A stretch of DNA of 64,000 bases from Stropharia rugosoannulata (lineage: Eukaryota; Basidiomycota; Agaricomycetes; Agaricales; Strophariaceae), in the NCBI GenBank assembly GCA_028532985.1, contig JANCIK010000007.1:2976001-3040000 (forward strand). Direction: 5' to 3'. Made by a program: the position numbers and the translations under genes. This document shows, piece by piece, positions 44,741 to 56,689 of this stretch. Positions within the stretch are counted from its first letter, which is position 1; each line of letters starts with the position of its first letter. The notes under the pieces are model-generated. The model worked only from the letters and a program-made list of their open reading frames with translations. It was not told the origin of the DNA and did not search any database.

Positions 44741-45299
44741 CATACATATACATAATATTAATCTACGGAGAATTGAGCAGACACTCCGTGGTGTTGAGCT
44801 TTTTCTTGTTCAACCTAGAAAAAAACAATTAAAAAACTATAAAACTCAATCGTATTCAAGATTTTTACGTAGTTTTGAGTAGACTGAAAAAGCTCTACTT
44901 CCCGGAGTGAGACCTCTTTGATCCTTCAGCGCGCACACCGTGCCATTATTATTATTGCTTCCCGTAAATGCACGCTCTATGACAACACTCACAGCCTCAA
45001 CACTCGCCCGCCCACCTGGAACCGCATGCATACACCAGCTTGGCCACACACGCACCCGCCAGGGGAAGGCGAAGGCCGCGTACATACGTACATACCTATG
45101 CGGCGGCAGGTCGGACGGGAATTATTATGGTGGGCAAGTCAATTTCGGTAGGTAAGCACGACTGTCAGGCAGGCGCACACCGGGCTCCGGGCTGGAGTCC
45201 TCGGAGCAGCAGGGCGGTGGCTCCTATACAGTATACGCGGATGGTAACTGCGTGGACTGTCGCATGGTCTACGATAACGAGTCCATATACAACACAATG
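44741..45299. other. Intergenic, no supportable gene
   Basis: AT-rich on the left, becoming GC-rich after 44990. ORFs on both strands overlap without family features. Confidence 0.4.
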
Positions 45300-45665
45300 T
45301 GCATCCATGCATCTATGGGCCACGGTATGATACGACGTGGGGTGGAGCGGAGCGGAAAGTTGTATGCATGCGTGGAGTCGGGGCGGACGTCGAGCGGGGA
45401 GCGGAGAGGAAGAGGGACAAGCGAGGGACTGCAGCGAGGGTGGTCGTGTGAGGGGACAAGGCCGCAGAGGTGTGCGAGCGGACTCCACGGGATGGGGACG
45501 GGAGTCACGGGATGGGGGGACGTGCAGAGATCGGAGAGAAGAGGGGCAGGTGGGCGGGAGTGCAGGCAGGCCGGGTACCGAAGACAGGAATGGGCACGAC
45601 AGACTCGAGAGGCACGGGCCAGTGCGACGGAGCGGGCCGGCCAGGAAACAAGGGTGATCGTGATG
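45300..45665 (+). repeat. G-rich dispersed repeat, copy 1
   Basis: Strongly purine-rich on the plus strand. The block TGTATGcATGCGTGGAGTCgGGGCGGA (positions 45361-45390) recurs on the minus strand near 63500-63530. Several ORFs open on both strands, as expected from composition. Confidence 0.5.
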
Positions 45666-45720
45666 TAGGTAAATCTGACGTGGACGAACAACGTCGGGTA
45701 AGTCTCGTTGGCCTCCTGCC

Positions 45721-48541
45721 CCATGCACTTGTTATACATATCATCCATATCATCCAAGTGCCCAGACCCTGGACCCCAAAGAAGCCTATATTTTTGTTGT
45801 CTGCAGCATTCTCTGATTGTATACACGTGTTATTGGGCATGGCAGTAGCACACCTGACTGAATTATACAAACTGCAACATATATTCAGATGCCCTCGATT
45901 AAGAGAGGTAATACAAACATCCGTTTCATAAATATAACATAATGAGACGTAGACCGTGAGACTTCAACTTGTTCTCGGGTAGCTTAATTTCGGAGTTTTT
46001 TCCTACAGGGTCCTTTGAAGATTTCAGTGCAAAAACTGGAGGAGACGAAGAATATTTGTCAATAGGACGAACACAGAAACGTACAGTAGAAGTCAGAGGA
46101 TTTGGGGTAGAATATAATTCATACGGAACAAAGCCCTGACCTGATTCGAATGCCAGCGGGATTGAAAGGCAAGGATTTTGGATTATTACTTCGCCATTTG
46201 TCAGAGAGAAGTTGAAAACGCCGAAAAACAGGACGAAACAATTGATCCAACCTCCCGAGCCAATGAATTCTTTGGGTAATAAGAGATGGTTACATACTTC
46301 GCCGTATAAATCTCCTAAGGTTCGATATTTGCGATTGAATGGTGAACTGAGCATGGTTTTGGGGAGGCCTGGGACAAGAAGAAGGTGTACACGCAGCCCT
46401 ACGTGCGTGAGAAGGAACGGTTCGATGGGGAGTACATTATCCAGTTTGGAATAGACCTTTCCAAGAAAATCAGTGTACTCGAAGACATCTGACCGATGTT
46501 TATAGACATCCACAGTACTGGGGATGATATTCCGATTCTCTGGAGAGTAGCCACGGTTAAAAATATCCATGGCGTCCTTGGCTGAGCTGATGACTTCGCG
46601 TATCAAGCGAGAGAAGGCGCGCCTGGAACCTTCACCATATGCTATTGGAATGCTGACATCGAGAAGACCCATCAGAGAGTAGGCTGTGTCCTCTTCCCGT
46701 GTCACCTGCCTCCCACACGCCATTTGCAACCGTCGGGATATTGGGATCTCATTTTGCCGTCCATCATTAAACTTGATAATTTCGGGTCGTTGTATTCCGG
46801 CGGCAGCTGCGACTGCTACCTGGTCAACAGGCAACTTAGCCCAGTTCTGGTTGTATACTGCCATTCTGGAGGGTGCCACAAGCTCTTGCAATGTCCATCC
46901 CCTGGTAAACCACGGGTCCAGTGCCATATTGTCCTGGGAGCTTGTCTCTGAAAGATAAACGAGGCAGATAGCGGCTTGTTTGTACCATTTATACATGGAC
47001 CGAATGGCCTCGTCCAGCTCTGCACTACTCTCCTTATTGATGCAGCAAGTGTCAATCCATCCTAGAGAGATGCCATGATCCCGAGCAGATGCTTCGCAAA
47101 AATTTCTTATCTTTGCATATCCACTAGGATTCTGTCTTCTTGTAGGCCAGTCTTGATAGGAAATCTCGCCAGAAGTGTTCTTTGTCCATGTGTGAGAGAG
47201 TATTGTGTATCGGGCATATTTCCTGATAAAAACATGTATGTTTCTAACTGAATCACGGACAAGGAAAGTTGGCTCATCCAAAAATTGGCCAGTAGGATCA
47301 TCTTTGAAAGAATTTGCTAGAACAGACAGGGAACGAGGGGTATAGTCGTCCATGTCCGCGAATATATTTTCAGCTATAAATAGGATTGCTCCTCGGTGCC
47401 CGACAAGGTGAATTTGCGATCCAACTGAATCAAACGCCAATAGTCGCGTTGGCATAGAGGATACACTTTCACGGAGGACCTTCAATACATGATCTTTGAA
47501 CACCTGTCGAACTAGAATCAATCAGTCAACTTGAATAAATTATTTTGAGAAACGTACACTCTGCTGGCATAGCATGCGGTCTGTCAATATCCTCAATTAC
47601 GTTGAGAGGTACACGAACAAGAGACATTGGAGATGGAGTATCTGTGAGATTTGGACCGGATAATGGAGCTGATTCAGTCGTACAGCACTCCTCAACAGTC
47701 TCTGCAATAAAATCCTTGAGACAGTTAACAAACTGAAGCTCAGGAGATTGTCCATCTGAGCTGCCGCCTATCTCAATGTCAAATAGCAAGTTGAGACAAT
47801 ATATTCAAGGACACTCACTAGCGTGTCCGGCAGGCTGCCTACGCTGAGTATCTAAGATTGATTGTGATTTAACTTGATTTCAATAACATACAGTGTGCAA
47901 GGACATACCCGAAGACATGCACTCATACACGATGGGCTTGACCAAATTTGCTAGCGTTGCAAGTAGTCCTCGAGCCTTTGGACTCTCTAAACTTATTGAT
48001 GCAGGAGTGTACGCATTCGACATCGTTGGGTAATGTACTTGTCGTTGAAAAATGTGTTGTGCTGCGCACAATAAGGTGTCCGGTGAGCAATGCGTAGTGC
48101 GGCAGTACGAACTGCTTACATTGTGGACTCAGTCAGTTCGTAGGTGGGAAAGGAAGGAAGAATGGCAAGACGGAGCGTCGAATCAGATTGGTCAAGAACG
48201 TGTCAAACCGCGGCTGGTTGTCTATTTTCAGGCCGTCTCTCCGTCACAGTTATTTTCATCAAGTCTATTATAATATAGGCAGCGACATAATCCGTCAGTA
48301 GATGCACACTAGCTGTACTGGTTATTCTCTCAGCCTGAGTACTTGCCAGTAACGCTCCGTGCTCAGCAACGGTCTGTAGTTGTCTCGGCTTTAGTTTTGG
48401 GAACATTCGGTCTGCTGGAAAGACCAGTAGATGTCTGGTGACTCGTATTTTAGCCATCATGGAGCCAGTTTATGTCATATAGACCAACTGACATGTCGGG
48501 TCCGAGACTACACCGCGGCTTTTACGATTTCTTCGCGCAAA
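45721..48541. repeat. Segmental duplication, unit A
   Basis: A 2.8-kb direct duplicate of 51921-54730 covers one whole HET gene with about 200 bp of 3' flank and about 500 bp of 5' flank. Similarity starts and stops abruptly at both ends. Confidence 0.85.
45926..48023 (-). CDS. HET-domain protein A
   Basis: The preferred model is exons 48023-47909, 47767-47558 and 47511-45926, giving 636 residues. The HET domain spans about residues 212-340: YTILSHTW, EISYQDW, GYAKIRNFCEASARDHGISLGWIDTCCINK, SAELDEAIRSMYKWYKQAAICLVYLSE, PWFTRGWTLQELVAP. It is followed by the usual GREVTREEDTAYSLMGLLDVSIPIAYGEG-like segment. HET proteins trigger cell death or growth arrest when incompatible hyphae fuse, often downstream of NLRs. 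A 20-nt candidate exon (47838-47819) could be inserted in frame in this copy, using the acceptor GAG at 47772, but the sister gene lacks that acceptor. Its near-identical sister is at 52116-54207. Confidence 0.9.
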
Positions 48542-51500
48542 TATCTTCCCTTTCATCTTCCCTTTGCTCAGTACTCACTCCCAGCTTATTGCATAGTTTA
48601 GGACTTGACAAACCGTCAAATATTTGGTACTAACAAAGAGTAACACTGTCTCTATCACTATGGATTCGTGCAATATTCTATAAAGTATACACTTAAGATC
48701 ATCACAATACCCAGGAGCGAATGCCGCGTGGAAGATTAATGCTTTGCAATTTCGATTCTGATCATGCTTTTGATGGACTTACCGTAGTGGGACGGGGACG
48801 AAGGACGTACTCTGGAGTTTGCGTTGAGGAGAGACTTTGTTGTGCTTTACGAACCATGTACAGTTGATTAGCCGGCCATGTTCCCGCTCCATTACCGCTT
48901 CGAACGCGAATTTGTTCTCAGGCAAACAGTCGTGCATATTTATCCATTTAATCAAATGAAGTGTTTCCCCCACAGCTTATCTCGACTGCATTCTGCCAGT
49001 ATGCTTCTACATACAAAATGTCGACATTTGATACTGTTAAAAGTAGCCGTTGTACCATGTTACTTTTCTCACCAAGCCTCATCACAAGGAAATGAAGCGC
49101 TACCTGGAACAGCAGCACTATCTTGCGGCTAAATTTCTAATCCGGTGGGTATCACTATCTCTGGGCTTAATGTATTGAAATGTACGGAAGCCTGTACTTT
49201 GGCTCATATGGTCTACAGTTATATCCTGAGTATTTATAGTTATTTAGCTTATAATTGTCGCTGCTCGTTAAAAGCTATGCTACCAGGCATGGTTAACATA
49301 TCTCCTCTTGAAGGAATAGAAGAATTTGCCAATTCGATGTTAAATTACAACACGGGGGTGAGTAAATGCCTTGACCATCATTGTTTGCCATTTTCGGCCT
49401 GATGTTTAACAAGCCAAGTTGCGATACGAAATCTCTCATTTATGCAAGGGAGTGATTGCAGATATTATATTCAACCATCTCCCTGGTTCTATAGCTTCAC
49501 AGCAGAGAGGCCAGCATCCACATTAATAATCTGGGGGCCATATAATACTTGGCTCCTCACAAGTAACGACACCAGAGCGACACAATTATCCATCTTGTCC
49601 TCGGTAGCACTTCAGTATATGTTCAGCAGTCATCAATTGTCTGGCAGAGCCGCCGAGGCTCTCATCGTGGCCTGAGTAACGCAATTTAGTTCCCGCCCAG
49701 GGACGGCAGCAGGCGCGCAATCATCGTGTGGGTGCTTGATTTATTTATAAAGGGCGCGGCGGGGATATGAGTGCGGGTCCGTGCGCGCTACGGCGGACGG
49801 CCGGCAGACGGGCTATGACGGGCGAGGCGGGATGGCGTGAGCGTGTGGTTTGTGGGCTACGCCGGGTCTTACCTTTCCTGTCTCTGTCCAGCTTCCAGCC
49901 TCCCGCCTTCCTCTGGACTGTCCCTTACTTCGCATAGTAACACTTATCTCTGTCGACCAAATCTAAAACTAGGCACCTCGCAACGACTGGTTCACGAACA
50001 CCCGAGATAGTAATTGCGGGCGCCTTGCGTGTCCTACTAAAGCCAGATAAAGTCCTTGTGCTCAAACACTGAACGATACGCGGCTGGAGAATGGGTTGCT
50101 CCCTGAATACGCCATTTTGCGTTCATATAGATGTCGGGCAACAGAAGCGGTAGCCCAGGAACTTATTCCACCCCACCTAAAGCACCACTTGTCTCGTCTC
50201 TTGTTTTCTGGTACACGATACACGACTTGGTTCTATTATCTGAACGTGAGTGACCATGATCTTCTGATTCTATGTGGTTGGTGTACTGATTTATCTTCTT
50301 AACAGACTATACCATTCGTCAATACTACGACAAGTTCTAAATGATCATTCATGCCCGGACTCTTGCCCTCTCTCTCGCCAGTAGCTCGTCTGCCACTACC
50401 ACTGCGTCTTCTTCCATGGCGCCGGCTCTCATTCTTTCATTTTCCCCAAACCGCTTGCCGCCACCGTCGTTCTCGCTGCTGCCCGCGTGGCACGTGTTGC
50501 ATGGGCACCATGGATGACCCTTCTTGCACCGAAGGAATTCGACCTTGTTATTTCTCCGGAAGAGGCGAGGGTCGCGTACCAGGGTCTTCGGTCTAGGGAG
50601 GATATTGTCTGGACCGGGAAGAGCATGCCCTTGGTTCTCCATTGCCGTGCCGCCGCTATACAGAGTGAGGCTAAAGCCGTTCTTTTGATGAGCAGATACT
50701 CTTGGGCTGTCGTGCAGGTGGAGGACGAAGAGATGAAAGCTAGGACGACCTGCAGGCCTCCTCCAGTCTTTTGCCTCTGCTCATACTCGTGCCGTTGCGC
50801 GCTGTGGGTCGCCTGCAGTGGCTACGACTTCATTCATAGGTAACACCTTTCCCCAAACGACACTGGTGCCCCCTACCCTCCCCCAGGTCCCATCATTCGA
50901 AGCTTCCCCCACGACGCAGCCTATGTCTTCAAGTACCCAAGCTCACCATGTTTACCAGACATTGACACCACGTGTTCCCAGGTTCCTGGCTCAATAGGCG
51001 TTGCAGTCCACCCACGTACGTCCCCGAACGCTGGCCTAACAACTCCTGGAAGCAACGCACGACGAGGACGCCGCGGAGCTCTTTGCGCAACACGACAGAG
51101 CAACGGCAGAGGGCGTACTCACCCCCACACCCACGCGCACGGCATTCCCCAGCATCATTGCCCCGCAACACCGACCAACGTTCACCGCAAGTGCTGGGTA
51201 CGATGAATCGGACACCAACTCCCGCCCGACCTCCCGGTCTTCGACTCACTTCACCTTGGCCACCACATCCCGGTTTCCACCGCTGCATCATCGGTCGACT
51301 CGGTCTTGTTTATCCTCGAGTCGGAGACGTAGTCTCTGTCCCTGACCTCGTTCCCCCCGGAGCCAGTCCATGAACCATTGCCGTCTTTACCCGCTCGCAG
51401 TTCACCTACCCGTATCAGTCCTTCCCGCCCAAGGACCCTCCATTGCGTCAGCCTGTGCAGCGCTCCCAGCCCTTCTCCGCCCCTTCGCCTATGTCTGTCC

Positions 51501-51920
51501 CCGCTACCCGCCCAGGACACAACGGGTCCCCCGCTGTGCCTGCAAAGGTCACGCGGGCACCCCGCTTCTCCGTAGCACCCTAGCCTACTCGCATACCCCT
51601 CCCTTCGCACCAGGCCCCCGTGGTTGATTCCAAGAAGGCAGAGAAGAGGAGGTACCTCTATGCCGGGGGCGTGATGCTCGGATCAGCTCCTCGTGGTAGC
51701 ACCGACGCAAGGCATGCCCCAACCTCGCGTTTCCTCCCCGTGTCGGCCCTACCATCCAACGCCGGCAAGGGGATGTGGAGATGTGCTGCGGTAGCAGTCG
51801 CAGCTTGATCATGACGATAAACTTATGCTTATTTATGAACCATCAGAATAACCCTTATATCTTACATACCACTTCACTGGCAGAACCGGCCCTCCTGAAC
51901 GCGCTTGACTGTGACCTAGC
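48542..51920. other. Spacer between the two HET units
   Basis: No gene can be supported. An open stretch at 49253-49360 encodes LLPGMVNISPLEGIEEFANSML-like sequence before a GTGAGT and may be an exon of something unrecognised. 50340-50840 and 50960-51810 are GC-rich, Pro/Arg-coding ORFs on both strands that look compositional. 49690-49900 is GC-rich with repeated GGACGG motifs. Confidence 0.4.
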
Positions 51921-54730
51921 CCATGCACTTGTCATACGTATCATCCAAATGCGTAGACTCTGGACCCTAAAGAAGCCTACCTTTTCGTTGTCTGCTGCAT
52001 TCTTTGATTGTATACACGTGTTCTTGAGCATGGCAGAGCACACCTGATTGAATTTTATAAATTGCAACATATATTCAGATGCCCTCGATCAAGAGAGGTA
52101 ATACAAACATCTGTTTCATAAATATAACATTACACGACGTAGACCGTGATAAATCAACTCGTTCTCGGGTACCTTAATTTTGGAATTTTCGCCTGCAGGG
52201 TTCTTTGAAGATTTCAGTGTAAAAACTGGAGGAGAAAAGGAATGTTCGTCAATAAGTCTAACAAAGAAACCTTCGGTAGGAGACAGAGTATTTGATGTAG
52301 AATATGATCCATATGACCAAAAGTTCAGTCCGGATTGAAATCCTAGCGGGATTGAAAGGCAGGGATTTTTAATTATTACTTCGCCATTTATCAGGGAGAA
52401 GTTGAAAACTCCGAAAAACAGCGCGAGACCATCGCCCCCACCCTCCGCTTTGAATGTTTTATCCAACAAGAGATGGTCCCAAACTTCTCCGTACAAATCT
52501 CCTAAGGGTTGATATGCACGTTTCAATTGTGAACTGAACCTGGTTTTGTGGAGGCCTGGCACAAGAAGAAGGTGTACACGCAGCCCTACGTGCGTGAGAA
52601 GGAACGGTTCAATAGGGAGTACATCGTCCAGTTTGGAACTGCCATTGCGAAAATAAGTGTAATCAAAGGCATCTGAGCGATGTTTATAGGCATCCACAGT
52701 ACTGGGGATGATATTCCGATTCTCTGGAGAGTAGCCACGGTTGAAAATATCCATGACGTTTCTGGTTGAGCTGATCACTTCGTGCATCAAGCGAGAGAAG
52801 GCGCGGCGGGAACCTTCACCATATGCTATTGGAATGCTGACATCAAGAAGACCCATTAGAGAGTAGGCTGTGTCCTCTTCACGTGTCACCCGTCTCCCAC
52901 ATGCCATTTGCAATCGTCGGGATATTGAGATCTGATCTTGCCGCCTACGACTAAGGTTGAAAATCTCGTGTTTTGTTATTCCGGCGGCATCTGCTACTGC
53001 TACCTGGTCAACAGGCAACTTGGTCCAGTTCTGGTTGTATACTGCCATTCTGGAGGGTGCCGCAAGCTCTTGCAACGTCCATCCCCTGGTAAACCACGGG
53101 TCCTGTGCCATATTGTCCTGGGAGCTTGTCTCTGAAAGATAGACGAGGCAGATAGCGGCTTTTTGGTACCATTTATACATGGACCGAATGGCCTCGTCCA
53201 GCTCTGCACTACTCTCTTTATCGATGCAGCAAGTGTCGATCCATCCTAGAGAGATGCCATGATCCCGCGCAGATGCTTCGCAAAAATTTCTGATCTTTGC
53301 ATATCCAGTAGCATTCTGTTCTCTTGTAGGCCAGTCCTGATAAGAAATCTCGCCAGAAGTGTCCTTTGTCCATGTGTGAGAGAGTATTGTGTATCGGGCA
53401 TATTCCCCGATGAAATCATGTAAGTCTGTTGCTGAAACATGGGCCTCGTGATATTCCATATCCAGAAAATGGCCAGTAGGATCTTCCTTGAAAAGCTTTG
53501 CTACGCCAGACAGGAAATGAGGGGTACAGTCGTCCATGTCCGCGAATATATTCTCAGCTATAAATAGGATTGCTTCGCGGTGGCCGACAAGGCGAATTTG
53601 CGATCCAACTGAATCAAACGCCAATAGTCGCGTTGGCATAGAGGATACACTTTCACGGAGGACCTTCAATACATGATCTTTGAACACCTGTCGAACTAGA
53701 ATCAATCAGTCAACTTGAATAATCTACTTTGATAAACGTACACTCTGCTGGTAAAACACGCGGTCTGTTGATATCCTCAATTACGTTGAGACGCACAGGA
53801 ACGAGAGACGTTGAAGATGAAGTATCTGTGATATCCGGACTGGATATTGGAGATGATTCAGTCGTACGGCTCTCTTCAACAGTCTCCGCAATAAATTCCT
53901 TGAGACAGTTAACAAACTGAAGCTCAGGAGATTGTCCATCAGAGCTGCGGACTATATCAATGTCAAATAGCAAGTTAAGACAATATATACAAGGACACCT
54001 ACCAGCGCGTGCGGCGGGCTGCCTACACTGAGTATCTTACATCGATTGTGATTCAACTTGATTTCAAAAACATACAGTATTCAAGGACGTACCTGAAGAT
54101 ATGCACTCATACACTATGGGCTTGACCAAATTTGCTAGCGCTGCAAGTAGTCCTCGAGCCTTTGGACTCTCTAAATTAATCGATGCAGGAGTGTATGCAT
54201 TCGACATCGTTGGCTAATGTACTTGTCGTTGAAAAATGTGTTGTGCTGCGCACAATAAGTATTAAGGTGTCCGGTGAGCAATGCATAGTGTGGCAGTAAA
54301 AAGTGCTTACATTGTGGACTCGGTCAATTCGTAGGTGGGAAAGGAGGGAAGAATGGCAAGACTGAGCATCGAATTACAAAGTTGGTCGGGAACCTGTCAA
54401 ACGCGACTGGCTGTCTATTTTAAGGCTGGTTATCGGGCCTCATAGTTATTTTTATCAAGTCTATAGGCAAATAGATAATCCGTCAGTAGATGCACACTGT
54501 ACTGGTTATGCTGTCAGCCTGAGTGCTTGGTGACGCTCCGTACTCAGCAACGGTCTGCAGTTGTCTTAGCTTTAGTTTTGGGAATATTCAATGGTATGCT
54601 GGAAAGGCCGTTAGATATCTGGTGACTCCGAGTGTTTTAGCCATCATGGAGCCAGTTTACGTCATATAGACCAACTGACATGTCAGGTCCGAGACTACAC
54701 CGCGGCTTTCACGATTTCTTCGCGCGGATC
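51921..54730. repeat. Segmental duplication, unit B
   Basis: A direct duplicate of 45721-48541 about 6.2 kb downstream, in the same orientation, including promoter and 3' flank. Confidence 0.85.
52116..54207 (-). CDS. HET-domain protein B
   Basis: Exons 54207-54093, 53951-53742 and 53695-52116 encode 634 residues. The HET domain and the segments around it are almost identical to protein A, while three patches differ strongly: the 35 residues just before the HET domain (LDMEYHEAHVSATDLHDFIGE versus LDEPTFLVRDSVRNIHVFIRK), the linker after the HET core (ITKHEIFNLSRRRQDQ versus IQRPEIIKFNDGRQNE), and the C-terminal 150 residues. No frameshift or stop is present, so both copies look functional. 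Role as for protein A: execution of heterokaryon incompatibility or related cell death. Exon 1 is joined directly to the exon at 53951 through acceptor ATAG, which gives a continuous frame. Confidence 0.9.
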
Positions 54731-56652
54731 TGTCCCCCTCCCATGAACTAAATGGCTGCAGAATCATTTCAAACCTCCATAACTGAGAATAATAAGTGTA
54801 TGCAAGTATTTAAAGCAGAGTGCGGGTGAGCAGAGGGCTATTTTCATACTTGATGGAGACTTTTGCGGCGGGGTTATGCTAAGTATTCGTGCTCATGAAA
54901 GAGATAATTGAAGAGATGTTGGAGGGTTGCAAATTGTATTTGAAGTATGTGACCATGAAGAGCGGCCCGAAATCTTTGTTTGTCGTATAATACATAACTC
55001 ACTACGCTGGGGGTATAGGCCGGTGGGATAACAATGACACGCCCATTGTGATTCTCCGTCTCTTCAATGGATTTCAACCGTGTGAAATGGCGCGCTGTCT
55101 GCTCACCGTAGAACTAACAAAGGACATGCAGATCACAGGTCAGCAAGGCAGTCGACGATGAATTTGAGGCTGTCCCTCGGTTCAGTCAGAAACACTCTCA
55201 ACGGCACAATGCCAGAATAACCCCTAGCTATATTGTCACACACAGTATATTTTTGAGGACGATACGCGCTTAAGCAGGTACATGTTTGTGATATCTATTT
55301 CATCATCTGCTCGTCTCACTGCACATATTTAGTACTGCGAGAGTTGACCTAACTTTCTATAGAACAATCTACGCTGTCCGAATATAAAAGCATATCAACA
55401 CGGGAAAGTGACCACACGCATGCAGACTGTAACTTGGATTGATTGCATTTGCAGTCAAGTTGTAGGTCCTGACTTTTTGTCACTGTCTCACTGTCAGGTT
55501 TACCACTCCAAGCCCGGCTTGCTACAAGCGGTGGTGGCTGCGCTGTGCCGGAGCAAATAATAAATATGGGTTGACGGATTGTGTGCCGCAGCGCTGCAGA
55601 CGACGGAGGCACGGGCCGCATGGCGCGGGCAAGCCGGAAAGGGCGGGCACTGCATGGACCATGGTCCGTGCTCAAGTGCGCAAGTGCGCGGGCCGTGAGC
55701 GGAGCAGAGCAGATGATCATCAGGCTTTCACCACCATTGTCACTGACCACCTCTGCGTCAACGCCTCCTGGCCTTCTCCTTTACCCACGCGCCTTATGGG
55801 TTGATTCGGATGCTTTTGGTGGTCTTCATTTATGTGCTGTGGCCCGTCGTCTCTTCTCGTCTACTGATTCCTTGATCTGCTAGACCTCACATTATCTTCG
55901 GCCTCGGCCTCTTCCTCCAACGGAGTCTCCTTCCTAGAAATGGGAAGTACTGCTCTGATTCTGGAAGCTATGGACCCCGATGTTTGCCGTCTCTTAGGCG
56001 ATTGTGATCTGAGTAAACCTTTTAGGAACGAACACGAACATGGGAGCAATTTAGATATATAGCTTGGAGTATAAAGTCTCGGCGGCCTTCTGGTACATGC
56101 GTTCGCCAAAATTATTCAAGGTAGATGATATATTGATATGTAAAGTCTCCCTGTGATACACTGAACTTCAAATCATCATATCGGCCGTTTGCATAGCACT
56201 GCGTCTTCGTCAAGACAATTATAACGTGAACAGATGTTTGAAGTCCTGCTTGTGGTCGTGGAGCACGAATAGATCAACGCGTGCAGACCTATTATTGGTA
56301 ATTACTATATTATCTCCTGCCGATGATGTTATTGGTCCATATATTAAGAGCCCTACTGCACCTTCTGAGAGTGCTGTTGTCTTACACGTTCAGTGATTCT
56401 GTTCTAGAATAAAAAGCAGCCTGAGCTGCGGTGCTTGTATGCGCAGTTCATACCCTGAACAGCGTTGCAGGAACATTGCCTTCAACCTTCATGGTTCCCA
56501 GATTGGTGTTATCCCCACTGCAAGCGCGTCATGTGTAAGCTGCGCGGACTTGACTCACAAACATGTTTTTGCTATTTTTAGTGAGTGCTGCGCGACACGG
56601 GCGCTTAAAAGTAATTATATCTAACTTCGCGAGAATTGTCCTCGCCGCTTGC
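54731..56652. other. Intergenic; one unassigned ORF
   Basis: A minus-strand ORF at 54874-55077 (KSIEETENHNGRVIVIPPAYTP...) could be a terminal exon, but no partner exon is clear. 55560-55860 is a GC-rich island with overlapping ORFs. The rest is AT-rich. Confidence 0.4.
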
Positions 56653-56659
56653 TATAAAC
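56653..56659 (+). promoter_or_regulatory. TATA box of the RT-RNase H gene
   Basis: TATAAAC lies 37 bp upstream of ATG 56690. A normal polymerase II promoter so close to the start is more typical of a gene than of an internal retroelement ORF. Confidence 0.5.
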
Positions 56660-56689
56660 CCCCATATACACTCAGCAGTACACAGCTAA

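Noticed and set aside
45269..45826. 185- and 187-codon minus-strand ORFs
   Set aside because: They sit in a strand-skewed G-rich repeat that opens ORFs in several frames and encode only Pro/Ser/Arg-rich sequence.
50096..50843. Plus-strand ORFs between the HET units as a gene
   Set aside because: Frames change without plausible splice sites, and the GC-rich part has ORFs on both strands.
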